A DNA stretch of 64,000 nt from an uncultured bacterium. Lineage in GTDB: Bacteria > Bacillota > Clostridia > TANB77 > CAG-508. Shown piece after piece: positions 9,868-19,368 of the stretch; positions within the stretch are counted from its first letter, which is position 1, and every line of letters begins with the position of its first letter. The DNA lies in the NCBI GenBank assembly GCA_905215935.1, contig CAJMRY010000003.1, positions 62,001 through 126,000 of the forward strand, read 5' to 3'. The position numbers and the translations under genes were made by a program. The notes beneath the pieces are model-generated. The model saw only the letters and a list, made by a program, of their open reading frames with translations. It was not told the DNA's origin and made no database searches.

Positions 9868-10549
9868 TTAATTCTCTCCTTTTAATATATACCCTTGTCC
9901 TCTTCTTGTTTCTATTAAATCTTTTAGGTTTAATTCCTCCAGCTTTGTTCTTAACCTGGCAATATTTACACTAAGAGTATTATCATCAATAAAACTTTCA
10001 CTTTCCCATAAAGAGTCCATTATATCTTCTCTTGATACAATTTTCCCTCTATTCCCGAGTTAAATATTTTAAAATTTTATATTCATTTTTAGTAAGTTCA
10101 ATAACTTTATTATCTTTTTCAATTGTACTGTTTTGTATATTTAAAATAAAATCTTTTGCATCTATTTTATCTTTAATTTCTATTTCACTATTGGTTCTTC
10201 TTAAAATAGAGGCTATTTTTGCTAATAATATTTGTATATTAAAAGGTTTTGTAACATAATGATCTGCTCCATAATTTATTGAGAGCAATTCATCTAATTC
10301 ATTATCTCTGCTTGTAATAATAATAATTCCCATATTGGACTGTTTTCTAATTTCCCTGCAAACATATTCTCCATCTACTCCTGGTAGGTTTATATCTAAT
10401 AAAATAAGATTAGGTGCTATATTTAAAATATCATTTATAGTATTATCAAAAGTTTTTAAAGTAGTTACTTGATAACCATTATTAGTTAAAAATATTTCTA
10501 ATTCGCATCTTAATTTTTCATCATCTTCTACTATTAATATTTTTTGCAT
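9868..10549 (-). CDS. BceR-like OmpR-family response regulator, +1 shift at CGG 10055-10057
   Basis: Corrected length 226 aa, the standard size. The start is ATG 10549 (GGAGG 8 bases upstream; MQKILIVEDDEKL), not the longer reading to 10591. The receiver has DD near the start, D at LILLDINLPG and K at YVTKPF. The DNA-binding domain starts LTKNEYKILKYLT and then meets ACT CGG GAA. The zero frame stops at the next codon but one (E, then TAG). C|GGG gives GNRGKIVSREDIMDSLWES, ending in the winged-helix hairpin RRGQGYIL. Without the shift the protein would lack its recognition helix. Confidence 0.9.
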
Positions 10550-10605
10550 CTTTGTTTCCTCCATCATTATTACAGCATTATTATAACACAAATCACATAA
10601 AAGAA

Positions 10606-10623
10606 CCTTACATTTCTGTAAGA
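10606..10623. promoter_or_regulatory. Predicted autoregulatory operator upstream of the bceRS-like operon
   Basis: An inverted repeat CCTTACATTTCTGTAAGA lies about 57 bases upstream of the response-regulator ATG and just upstream of a TATAAT box without a clear -35. It is nearly identical to the palindrome in front of the BceAB operon (6284-6301), supporting one regulon with autoregulation. Confidence 0.65.
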
Positions 10624-10658
10624 TTCTTATTTATTTCGTTTATTCAAAATAACTATAG

Positions 10659-12674
10659 TTACACTAAACTATCTTTAGTGTAAATCTCTTCTACAAACTT
10701 CCAAGTATGCCCATTATCCTTAGAAATATATTTAGCTCTTGTTTTACCTTGATTATATCCACCTTCTTCACCCCCAGAAGCAAGTACTGTTAATGTTCCA
10801 TCATCTTCTTTTGTTGGTAAATAAAAATAATCATAGCAATTTCTCCATTCTTCCCCATTGGAATCTGATAAAGTAAATACTCCATCTGGAAATTCAATTT
10901 TGTTAAATGTTTTTCCAGAATCGTATGTTATTAATAACTCTGATTTACCGCAATATACATTATTTGGTCTTTCTAAAAATCCTAAACCATTTTCAAAAAA
11001 TTTTATTTTACTTGGAGCTGGTACTAACATTGTATTTATTTCACTGTATTCTGTTCCATTATTAGTTAATTTTCCTATGGTCCATTGTGATATACCAGTA
11101 GCACTATCAACTAGCTCCACAAAATATTCTTCATTTTCATTTATAGTTTCTTTATATACATAACTCTTTTGTCTGTTTGTTGTCATTTCGCTAGTGTTTT
11201 CTTTTTTTACTATATTTTCTAGATTTAAAATTTTATCTTTTAATTCTTGTATATTAACGTTCTTTTCTTGCATCTTCCATTTTGATATATTAAATTCCTG
11301 CCACTTCATGTCTCTAGAATTCTCTGTAAGTTTTAATAAAATCTTATTTATTTCTAATTTTTCTAGTGAACTTGTCTTTTCTTCTTTTAACATTTCTTCT
11401 AATACACTATAGCTGTCTTCACTTGCAATACTAGATATATATTCATAATCGATAGATATTGTACTTATATTTCCGTTAATGTTTTTATTTATTATAACTT
11501 TTTCTATGTTTATATAATTAATTATACAATAAACACATACACATATTATAAAAACCCATTTTATAAAATCAAATTTTTCGTTCAAAATATATTTTATGAT
11601 AGGAATAAAAGTTACTATTTCAGTTAGTAATATTATATACGAAAAAGTTCTTAAATACGTCAAACCATATTCTGTTTCATACATATGCATTCTATACATT
11701 GATGATATATCTATAATAATTGTAAATATAACTAAAAATATATTTAGAATTTTAATAATCTTTTCTTTATTTTCATTATATTTGTTTGATATTATTATAA
11801 TTGCAAAATTTATAAATGAAACAAACATAAGCTGAAAAAAACCTGTCCTTGCATAGTCTGCATAGTCAAACGTTCCGTTTATATTTACTTTAGAAAATAA
11901 TGATTCTACTTGAATAGAGCAAAAAACTAAATATACAATATTTAATGTAAATAAAAGTAACTTTATTGCAAAAGTATATTTATTGTTATTATTTTTTATT
12001 TTATTTTCTTCATTTACATATCCTTTCTGAATATGTAAAATAAAACTTAAAAATATAAAAAATGTTACTACTATAATTGTAAGTCTTACTATTAGACTTA
12101 TTGTATTTACTATATCTATATTTGTAAATATATTTCTCATTCCAGAAAATATATTAGCAAATACACTATCTGCTGAACTAAGTAAGATTATAACTATTCC
12201 TACAATAGAAAATACAACCAATAAAGAGATAACAACTTTTTTTACATTTTCTTTATCTATTTTTTTATTTTCTCTAACATATTGTTTTGACTTTTCTTTT
12301 GTAAATTCTATTCCTTCTTCATAATCCTTAACTGTATCTGTTAATATTCTAAATGCATTATATAAACTGTTTTTGAAAAATTGCTTTTTACTAGTTACTA
12401 TTGCAAACATTATAATATCTAATATAATTAAAACAAATATATTAGTTATATAAAAGATTTTATTTGCAAATATAAAATATGTACTACTTAATAATATTAT
12501 TGGAATAAGTAACCAAAAACCATTTTTATTTTTTATTCTATTTTTTCTATTAAGTATATAATATATTATTCCATTTCCAATACTAAAAAATAATACCATT
12601 GAAATTCCGATTTCCTTACCATAAAACAAAATAGATTGAATTACAGCTAATATAAAACTTCCTATAATCTCCAT
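10659..12674 (-). CDS. DUF4173-type membrane protein fused to a BNR/sialidase-like domain
   Basis: 671 aa. About ten membrane helices (residues 1-395) carry the DUF4173 hallmark near residues 335-350 (MYRMHMYETEYGLTYLR). After a connecting helical region (residues 400-510), the C-terminal 150 residues resemble BNR/photosystem-stability-factor-like repeats (ITYDSGKTFNKIEFPD; YISKDNGHTWKFVEEIY, two Asp-box-like S/T-x-D-x-G-x-T-W/F motifs), probably outside the cell. DUF4173 proteins are often found with DUF2975 and XRE regulators, as here (12756-13520). Function unknown. Four out-of-frame CGG (AAC GGA and similar) do not disturb the frame. Confidence 0.75.
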   Translation of the reverse strand: MEIIGSFILAVIQSILFYGKEIGISMVLFFSIGNGIIYYILNRKNRIKNKNGFWLLIPIILLSSTYFIFANKIFYITNIFVLIILDIIMFAIVTSKKQFFKNSLYNAFRILTDTVKDYEEGIEFTKEKSKQYVRENKKIDKENVKKVVISLLVVFSIVGIVIILLSSADSVFANIFSGMRNIFTNIDIVNTISLIVRLTIIVVTFFIFLSFILHIQKGYVNEENKIKNNNNKYTFAIKLLLFTLNIVYLVFCSIQVESLFSKVNINGTFDYADYARTGFFQLMFVSFINFAIIIISNKYNENKEKIIKILNIFLVIFTIIIDISSMYRMHMYETEYGLTYLRTFSYIILLTEIVTFIPIIKYILNEKFDFIKWVFIICVCVYCIINYINIEKVIINKNINGNISTISIDYEYISSIASEDSYSVLEEMLKEEKTSSLEKLEINKILLKLTENSRDMKWQEFNISKWKMQEKNVNIQELKDKILNLENIVKKENTSEMTTNRQKSYVYKETINENEEYFVELVDSATGISQWTIGKLTNNGTEYSEINTMLVPAPSKIKFFENGLGFLERPNNVYCGKSELLITYDSGKTFNKIEFPDGVFTLSDSNGEEWRNCYDYFYLPTKEDDGTLTVLASGGEEGGYNQGKTRAKYISKDNGHTWKFVEEIYTKDSLV

Positions 12675-12755
12675 AATAAATTTTATTCCTTTCTTACTTC
12701 ATCTTGAAAATTAGAATAGTTATACTTATATTTTCAAATTAATATTTATTATCTT

Positions 12756-12959
12756 TTATTTTTCATAGTCTAATATGTCTCCTGGCTTACAATCTAAAAC
12801 CTCACATAACTTCTCTAATGTTGAAAATCTTATTGCTTTTGCTTTATTTGTTTTTAATATCGAAAGATTAGCAGGAGTAATTCCAACTTTTTCCGCAAGT
12901 TCTCCAGAAGACATTTTTCTTTTAGCTAGCATTACATCTACATTAACAATAATTGACAT
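12756..12959 (-). CDS. XRE-family (YozG/Cro-CI) regulator
   Basis: 67 aa. A single helix-turn-helix of the YozG type: MLAKRKMSSGELAEKVGITP followed by NLSILKTNKAKAIRFSTLEKLCEVLDCKPGDIL. It lies 22 bases after the DUF2975 gene with its own ribosome site (GGAAGAG). These two genes are a frequent pair in Bacillota. It probably controls this small operon. No CGG in frame (LA-GAG read GCG GAA). Confidence 0.9.
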   Translation of the reverse strand: MSIIVNVDVMLAKRKMSSGELAEKVGITPANLSILKTNKAKAIRFSTLEKLCEVLDCKPGDILDYEK

Positions 12960-12980
12960 TCTTACTCTTCCTTTCTTATT

Positions 12981-13520
12981 TTAAATTGTAAAATCATTTT
13001 CTTCTTTATACTCAATAGCCCTTTTATATATTTCATTTAGAATTCTAATACCTATTCCAAATATTAAGAATGCAACTGAAAAAACGAAAATTAACACTCT
13101 AATTAAAATATCACTTAATAAATCAAATGATAAATATTTACTTAGGCAAATACTAACTCCTATTAAACAAATTAAATATAATATTCCCATAATAATTGAT
13201 AATATTGAAACTTTATTTAGATACTTTATATTATTTTTTTCAAATATCTGATTTTCTTTTAAGTTTTTAAAAATTTTTATAAATTCATAAATAATAAAGA
13301 GTGCAACAATTCCTGTAGATAAAAATACTACACTAATTATTGTAATTATAACTATTTTTAATAAATAATTTTCCATTATTAAAGATGTATTATGATGCAA
13401 AAATAATGTTATAATGTAAGTTGCTAAAACAATAATATCTAATAGTGTAATTATGCAAAATAAAATCTTTAATCCATTTTCTACCTTTGAAGAAAGACTC
13501 TTCTTTCCTAAAACTTTCAT
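12981..13520 (-). CDS. DUF2975 membrane protein
   Basis: 179 aa with four predicted membrane helices (roughly residues 15-40, 50-75, 100-125, 135-160) and the DUF2975-like motif NQIFEKNNIKYLNKVSIL before helix 3. It is co-transcribed with the XRE regulator downstream. Function unknown; members are often linked to membrane-stress or competence-like regulation, but this cannot be judged here. An AGGAGG site precedes the ATG. Confidence 0.8.
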   Translation of the reverse strand: MKVLGKKSLSSKVENGLKILFCIITLLDIIVLATYIITLFLHHNTSLIMENYLLKIVIITIISVVFLSTGIVALFIIYEFIKIFKNLKENQIFEKNNIKYLNKVSILSIIMGILYLICLIGVSICLSKYLSFDLLSDILIRVLIFVFSVAFLIFGIGIRILNEIYKRAIEYKEENDFTI

Positions 13521-13616
13521 AACTTAAGTTCCTCCTTTATTGTGAATTAGTATATATTCTTTGTTTTTGTTTGTCAATATATTTTTATCGTTTTTCGATA
13601 TGTTAAGTTTAAAAAG

Positions 13617-13647
13617 TAACAGATAATTACTAAATAATTATCTGTTA
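13617..13647 (-). terminator. Terminator of the cohesin/sortase cluster
   Basis: A perfect 13-bp stem TAACAGATAATTA / TAATTATCTGTTA with a 5-base loop is followed on the minus strand by CTTTTTAAAC, about 55 bases beyond the stop at 13703. Confidence 0.75.
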
Positions 13648-13702
13648 TAAAAGAGCTTTATCTTTTTTTCTTTTTCATACTTTAAGTTACTATTTTCATT
13701 AG

Positions 13703-14969
13703 TTAAACATTTTTTTTATATTTTACATACAAAAAACTTATTCCTAATATAATTATTATACTAGCTACTATTGCACCAATCCAAATAAAATTTTTATTCC
13801 CTTTGTTTTCTTCTAGTTTTGGCTTTTCTTCATTTCTACTCTCATTATTACTTAATTTTTCTATCTCATATGCATCTTCTAATTTCTCCTGTAATTTACT
13901 TTGTTCTTCTACAAATTTATTCTCTTCTTCTTCATTTCTTTTATATACTTCAATATTATATGTCTTTTTGCTAAAACCGATTTGGAGCTGTTACTACAAT
14001 AGTTATTAAATTATTTCCTTGTTTTAAGTTACTATTTTCATTAATCTTAACTACTCCACTCTCATTTTGTGGAATAGCAAGTATATTAATTCTATCTAAT
14101 TTGCTAGATATTTCTGCTTTATAATTCGTATTTGCCATATCAAAAGGAGGATATAATAGTGTATTTTCTATGGCTAATATTTCTAAATTATTATTTGCAA
14201 GTTCTAGATTTGCAGTTTTGGTAACTTGAATAGTATAATTTTTCTGGGCAGTTTTATCTTCTGAAGTTACTATAATATTTATAACATTTAATCCTTCTTT
14301 TAAATCTGTATTTCCCCCTATTTCTACATTAGCATTAGGATTTTCGCAGGTAGCTAATACTTCTATATCCCTGATATTATTTGGAATTGTTAAATAATAT
14401 TCATAAATGTCTTTTTCAAAATTTGGTGTAATTCCTTCAATATCTAATCTTAAGCTTTTTAAACTTACATTACTGCTTGTAAAATCTGTACCTAGTTCCT
14501 CTTGTAATTGCATATTTAAAATACTTTCTTCTTTTCCTATTTGAATTTGTTTTGCTTCAAAATTACTCTCTATTAAACTACCAATATTGTAAAAAAATTC
14601 TCCTTCTATAGTAAAATCTGCAGTTCCATTTTCTTTTGCTCTAAACTTAAATTTTGCAAGTTCTCCATCTTTTGCTCCGCTTCCACCACTTACATCATGC
14701 CAAACAAAAATAATACGATTATCTATTACATTAGTGTTTTCTAAATTAGATATATATTCTAATTTTGTATCATCAAAATAAAGTGAAAAACTAAATGCAG
14801 TTGTTTTAGCATCTTTTAAATTCACAGTAATTTCTATTTCTTCCCCTTTTTCTATTATTTCTTTGTTAGTTTCTATATAAACTTTCCCTATTTCTGATGC
14901 ATAACTAAACTTAAGATAAGAGCTAACAATTAATAATAATATAAATAAACAAATTAATTTCCTTTTCAA
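13703..14969 (-). CDS. Cohesin-domain surface protein with cadherin-like beta-sandwich repeats, +1 shift at CGG 13977-13979
   Basis: Corrected length 421 aa. Signal peptide (residues 1-24), then a cohesin-type domain (residues 30-150; the WHDVSGGSGAKDGELAKFKF stretch is characteristic), then two cadherin-like beta-sandwich units of about 90 residues (LRLDIEGITPNFEKDIYEY and LYPPFDMANTNYKAEI). At the end of the second unit, CCA AAT CGG TTT occurs. C|GGT gives VVTAPNGFSKKTYNIEVYKR, completing the strand, then an acidic coiled segment and a C-terminal membrane anchor (WIGAIVASIIIILGISFLYV) with KYKK. The zero frame stops immediately and would remove the anchor. It could display dockerin proteins such as the product of the adjacent gene. 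Confidence 0.82.
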
Positions 14970-15037
14970 TTTAATCCAACTCCCTTAGTAGCCTTTTATC
15001 TTTATTATTAGTACTTTTCAATATAATAATACAGATT

Positions 15038-17293
15038 TCATTGCTCTATTAATTGAAAATCCAAAATATGTCTTTGTATTAATAATAAGTCAATAGACGT
15101 TGGCTTTTTACCATTTTTATTTATATTGCTTGCTTTTCTAAATATTTCTTCTAATGGTTCTATTTCTAAAATGTGTCTTTGAATCACTAGTAAATCAACA
15201 CTATTTATTTTTCCATCTCCATTTGCATCTCCATATACAATTATTTGATATTTTCTTAATACTTTTCCATCTTCTTTAACAAGTATTTTGCTTCCTGTAC
15301 CAACAGGGTCTTTTTCTTGTAATATTTCATTTTTATAATTTACAATTTGGATTTCCAAATTTGTTTTAATTTTTTCTTTTATATCTGAAACTTTGTTATT
15401 ATCATATTCTATTCCACTAACTTCTAGACTATTTACTTTTAGAGGACTATCAAAATAAATTTCTGAATCATCCATTTTCCTTACTACATATAATTTACAT
15501 TCTGCCAGAATATTTGGATTTTCTCTTGAACTTGCTATTAAATTTGTGCTTCCTTCTTTTTTTGCAGTAATAATTCCATTTTCTGTGATAACTGCTACAT
15601 CAGTATTAGAACTACTATATAAAATAGATTTATCATTTGCATCTTCTGGCTCCAGCCCTGCATTAATTTGGAAAGTATCTCCTACTTGCATATAAATTTC
15701 TTTCTGGTCTAATATAATATTTGTTACTTTACTATATACTGTTATTTCAATTTGATTTTGTACATTATTTTCTTCTGCTTTAACAGTAATGGTTGCTTTC
15801 CCAGAACGGATTGCTGTAATATTTCCTTCATTATCAACAGTTGCAACATTTGGATTACTTGAAATATATTGCACTTTATGGCTATTTGCTTCTTGTGGAT
15901 AAATCGTTACTTGTAACTTTTTTCTCTCGCCTTTTTGAATAGTGGTATTATCTATATTAACATCAATTCTTTCTATTTGAACTGGTGGCATTTCTGTTAC
16001 ATAGTTTTTAAAAATATATCCTATAATTCCATTTTCTAATATTACTTTATCCCATCTTTCTCCTGATTGTTTTCCTTTTGCAATTCTAGTCATTTTATCT
16101 TGTTTATTTACAGATGTAATAATTTCATAAGAAGTAGATGGTCCTGTTCTTATATTTACATTAGTAGCATTACAATAAACTTTAGTATTATCTTGCGCAA
16201 AATCATTAGCATTAATATCTGGACTTTGCATAGGAATGCTTGGCATATTGTTATAAACTGGAATAATAAAAGTCATAGATGTATCTAATAATCCACTTTT
16301 TTGATAACCATTATAAGTAGATTTTGATTCACTATAAGGTGCTAATACATTTGTCATATATTGATGTGTAAATAAATTACCATTTCTATCATCATTTACA
16401 TCAAACTTTTGTAAATAAATTGTATTTTGCCCTACATTAATATAGCTGGAGCCAATAAAAATACCTCCACCAGTAATTGATTTTTCTTTTGTATTCCATG
16501 GAATTAAATATTTATTTTTAAGTGCCTCACTTGCACCTTTTCCATCCTGAGCATACCTAAGACCATTCTTTATTGCTCCCATTGGCTCTGGAGAACTTGT
16601 AGCACCTATATTATAAAAGTTATATAATCCTTTAAAACCTTCTACATTTCCACTAATTGAACTATGTGATAAAAAAGGTCCTACTTCTTGTTTAATACGA
16701 GATGCTAAATGATAAGGACTAACACTTGATGTTTGTCCACCTCTTAAAATTAAATCAGAATATCTTTCATTCATATTAATAGTATTTCCATTACTATCAA
16801 GATATGAAACTTTTTTGTTATAAAATTCTGTTCCATACAATATTTTTTCTATTCCATCCAAATTATTACTATGTGGTTCATAAGATAAAGCTTCAAATTG
16901 AAAAATGCGAACTTCATTTAAAAAATTTCTAGGATCCATACAATATTCTATTGATTGTCTTGAACTATCTACCCATCCACTATCAATCTCTACATTATAT
17001 TGACCTGGAGTAGTATTTTTCCAACTATCAGAATAATTTTTAGGAACTAGATTTTTTCCATATATATTTTCTTCGTTTATAACATAAGTCCAGTCTAAGT
17101 TTGTGTATAGAGCTTTAAATTTCCAATTTGGGTGTTTTTTTGCAAGTTCTCTTAAATATGGCTGATAACTTGTTGGAAAGTTTTCTATTCCATCTAATTT
17201 GTTTGATGCATCTACTTTTAAAAGTGCAAATAATAGTAATGATAGGAGTAGAATTAAAATACATAGTAAGATATACTTTTTCGTTTTTTTCAT
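15038..17293 (-). CDS. Secreted N-acetylglucosaminidase with SH3, two BIG2 domains and a dockerin
   Basis: 751 aa. Signal peptide (residues 1-30). A glucosaminidase-type catalytic region of the LytB/CwlG-like class lies at roughly residues 40-350 (DPRNFLNE, YHLASRIKQEVGP with the likely catalytic Glu, GLYNFYNIGA). An SH3_3 domain (VNIRTGPSTSYEIITSV) follows, then two BIG2 Ig-like domains (each ending in a SGKATITVKA-like strand). The C-terminal dockerin has two Ca-binding loops (GDANGDGKINSVDLLVIQRH and a degenerate NINKNGKKPTSIDLLLIQRH). It should cleave peptidoglycan and dock on the cohesins encoded on both sides. Its ATG overlaps the sortase stop (ATGA). Confidence 0.85.
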   Translation of the reverse strand: MKKTKKYILLCILILLLSLLLFALLKVDASNKLDGIENFPTSYQPYLRELAKKHPNWKFKALYTNLDWTYVINEENIYGKNLVPKNYSDSWKNTTPGQYNVEIDSGWVDSSRQSIEYCMDPRNFLNEVRIFQFEALSYEPHSNNLDGIEKILYGTEFYNKKVSYLDSNGNTINMNERYSDLILRGGQTSSVSPYHLASRIKQEVGPFLSHSSISGNVEGFKGLYNFYNIGATSSPEPMGAIKNGLRYAQDGKGASEALKNKYLIPWNTKEKSITGGGIFIGSSYINVGQNTIYLQKFDVNDDRNGNLFTHQYMTNVLAPYSESKSTYNGYQKSGLLDTSMTFIIPVYNNMPSIPMQSPDINANDFAQDNTKVYCNATNVNIRTGPSTSYEIITSVNKQDKMTRIAKGKQSGERWDKVILENGIIGYIFKNYVTEMPPVQIERIDVNIDNTTIQKGERKKLQVTIYPQEANSHKVQYISSNPNVATVDNEGNITAIRSGKATITVKAEENNVQNQIEITVYSKVTNIILDQKEIYMQVGDTFQINAGLEPEDANDKSILYSSSNTDVAVITENGIITAKKEGSTNLIASSRENPNILAECKLYVVRKMDDSEIYFDSPLKVNSLEVSGIEYDNNKVSDIKEKIKTNLEIQIVNYKNEILQEKDPVGTGSKILVKEDGKVLRKYQIIVYGDANGDGKINSVDLLVIQRHILEIEPLEEIFRKASNINKNGKKPTSIDLLLIQRHILDFQLIEQ

Positions 17294-17961
17294 ATTGTAT
17301 CCTCTTTTCTTTGAACAGGTAATTTTTGTTCTTTCGCTTTAATGATTGTTCTTTGTTTTGAATCATTTGTACATGTGATTAGTGTTACTTCTCTTTTACC
17401 ATTTGTTTCTTGTGACAGAGGGCTTACATCTTCTGGAAAAACATTGTAAATGTTATAAATCTCATATTCTACTTTACCTATAGTATTATCAGAAATTGTA
17501 AGAGTATTCCCTATTTTTAATTTTTTCAAATTGTAGAACATATTTGTATTTCTTGGAGCATTATGTCCTGCAATACATAGATTTCCTATTTCATTTGGGT
17601 CTGCTCCCCAAAATTTTGCAACAGATTTATTTAAAGAGTTTTCTGTGCATGTTTCTAATATATAAGTTTCTAAATTAATTGCAGGAATTTCTAATTTTGC
17701 TGCTACATCATATTCCTTGTATTTTGTTATAATTTCTTCTTTTGGATATTCTTTTTTTATCACTTCACTATTTAAATTTTCTTGTTTTTCTTTACTATCT
17801 TGATTATAAGTTGTATCTAAACTTTGAGAATCATATTCAGAAAATCTTTGTACATTATTTCTTTCTAATTTACTATCTCTAATACTTTGAACTACTAACC
17901 ATAAAATAATAACCAAAACTGCTCCTATAAAAAAACAATTAACAATCATCCTCTTTTTCAT
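17290..17961 (-). CDS. Sortase (class D-like)
   Basis: 223 aa from ATG 17961 (GAGGGAG upstream; the longer reading starts at a GTG inside the ribosome site). N-terminal membrane anchor (residues 8-27), a linker, then the sortase beta-barrel with catalytic His in CIAGHNAPRN, Cys in TLITCTND and Arg in KQRTII, in the correct order. Residues after LEIPAINLETYILE match the usual start of the fold. It lies between the LPKTG cohesin gene and the dockerin enzyme gene, so it probably anchors the 18023-19070 product to the wall. The stop overlaps the next start, so the genes are translationally coupled. Confidence 0.88.
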   Translation of the reverse strand: MKKRMIVNCFFIGAVLVIILWLVVQSIRDSKLERNNVQRFSEYDSQSLDTTYNQDSKEKQENLNSEVIKKEYPKEEIITKYKEYDVAAKLEIPAINLETYILETCTENSLNKSVAKFWGADPNEIGNLCIAGHNAPRNTNMFYNLKKLKIGNTLTISDNTIGKVEYEIYNIYNVFPEDVSPLSQETNGKREVTLITCTNDSKQRTIIKAKEQKLPVQRKEDTI

Positions 17962-18022
17962 TAGTATCTCCCTCACATATGTAATAAGACAGTTTAAAAG
18001 TAATTAAACCATCTTATTATAC

Positions 18023-19070
18023 TTACTTCTTTTTATTGTAAAAAGCATATCCCCCACCAAGTACTATTAAAGCTAAAATAACTGGAATATATATATTTCC
18101 ACCTGTTTTAGGTAATTTACTAGGTTTTTCTTGTTTAACTTCTTCTTTATTTGTTCCATTTGTGTTACCTGGAACTTGAGCCCCATTATTTTCAGGTGTA
18201 TTGGCTGGTGGAACTACTTGGGATGTAGTTTCTACAGCAGTAAAGTCAAAAGTTTTTTCGGCAATAACTGCATCTGAATTATCTCTATCTATTAATTTTA
18301 AAGTTATTTTATAATCACCTGCATCACTAAAAACTGCTCTTGTTTGCAAACCTACTAAAACATCTTTTCCACCTATTTTATAGCCTTGTGCATCTCCAAA
18401 TCCACTTTGAATAATATCATGTTCAAGTCCGGTTGCTATCTATTGCTAATAGCTTTACAGTAGCATTCCCTGGAGTTACTGCTTCTGCTACTAATCTTGC
18501 ATGTTCATAATAACGACCCATTGTAGAAAAATAAGAAAGTGTCATCTGTTTTTCTTCTTGTTTTATAATATCACCTACATTTTCTAATTTAAAAGAATAA
18601 TCTACATATACTGGCTCTACTGTAACATTTTTAACAATTGGTACAGTAATATCATCAAAAGAAACACTTGCATCTGCATTTGCTAGTCCTTCTCCTGTAA
18701 CCATAAATTCAGTTGGATTTGATGTAGTAATATTTGCTTTTGCCTTAAAAGTAATACTCATATTGTTTCTTGGACTTGTTCCTCCTGATGTATCATAAAA
18801 AGTTACTATCACTTTATCACCTGTATTATTTGCTGTTCCTCCTTCTGCTTCAACATATTCAAAAATATTATTATCATAAGAAATTTTGAATGTATATGCT
18901 CCTAAATCCTGTCCAAATGCAATTGTTAATTTCACTTCTTGTGATGGATTTATTGTTTGTTTATCAACTTGTACATTAATAGAATCTAAGCTTTGTGCAT
19001 AACTATTGCCTGAAATAATAAGTAATGCCATTAATGTTAATATAGTAAAAATACAAATTATTTTTTTCAT
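18023..19070 (-). CDS. Cohesin-domain LPKTG wall protein, +1 shift at CGG 18429-18431
   Basis: Corrected length 348 aa. Signal peptide (residues 1-26), a cohesin-type domain (residues 28-160, FYDTSGGTSPRNNMSITFKA), then a second beta domain. GAT AGC AAC CGG ACT TGA ends the zero frame, while C|GGA gives DSNGLEHDIIQSGFGDAQGY and continues through a proline-rich linker to the sorting signal LPKTGG, a hydrophobic span (IYIPVILALIVLGGGYAF) and KKK. Without the shift the protein would lose its wall anchor. It is first in an apparent operon with sortase, dockerin enzyme and the second cohesin protein. Confidence 0.85.
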
Positions 19071-19187
19071 TTAAAAATCCTCCTTTTTTTGTTTTATATT
19101 TCTAGTATGATTAATTTTTAAATTTATTATGTATTAATTATTTTTACAATTTTTTCTTATTAATTTTTTAGTTGTAAAAACATAAAA

Positions 19188-19281
19188 AAACATAATAGAA
19201 ATTATTTCCATTATGTTTTATAACTTTTTTATTTTTTTGCATACTTTAATTCACACTTACGAGTAATCTTAAGATTACTCG
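19188..19281 (-). terminator. Terminator and 22-base palindrome after the Nudix gene
   Basis: An imperfect stem AACATAAT...ATTATGTT (19188-19219) is followed on the minus strand by a T-rich run. Closer to the Nudix stop lies a perfect palindrome CGAGTAATCT-TAAGATTACTCG halves (19260-19281). The palindrome could be a second stem or a protein-binding site. The remainder of this 298-base gap is AT-rich with no gene seen. Confidence 0.6.
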
Positions 19282-19368
19282 TTATAATGGTTTTGTATTA
19301 TACATTTTTATCAGACTATAGATATTATCCATTAACTGGTAACACATTAATTTACCTCTTTTTGCTTT

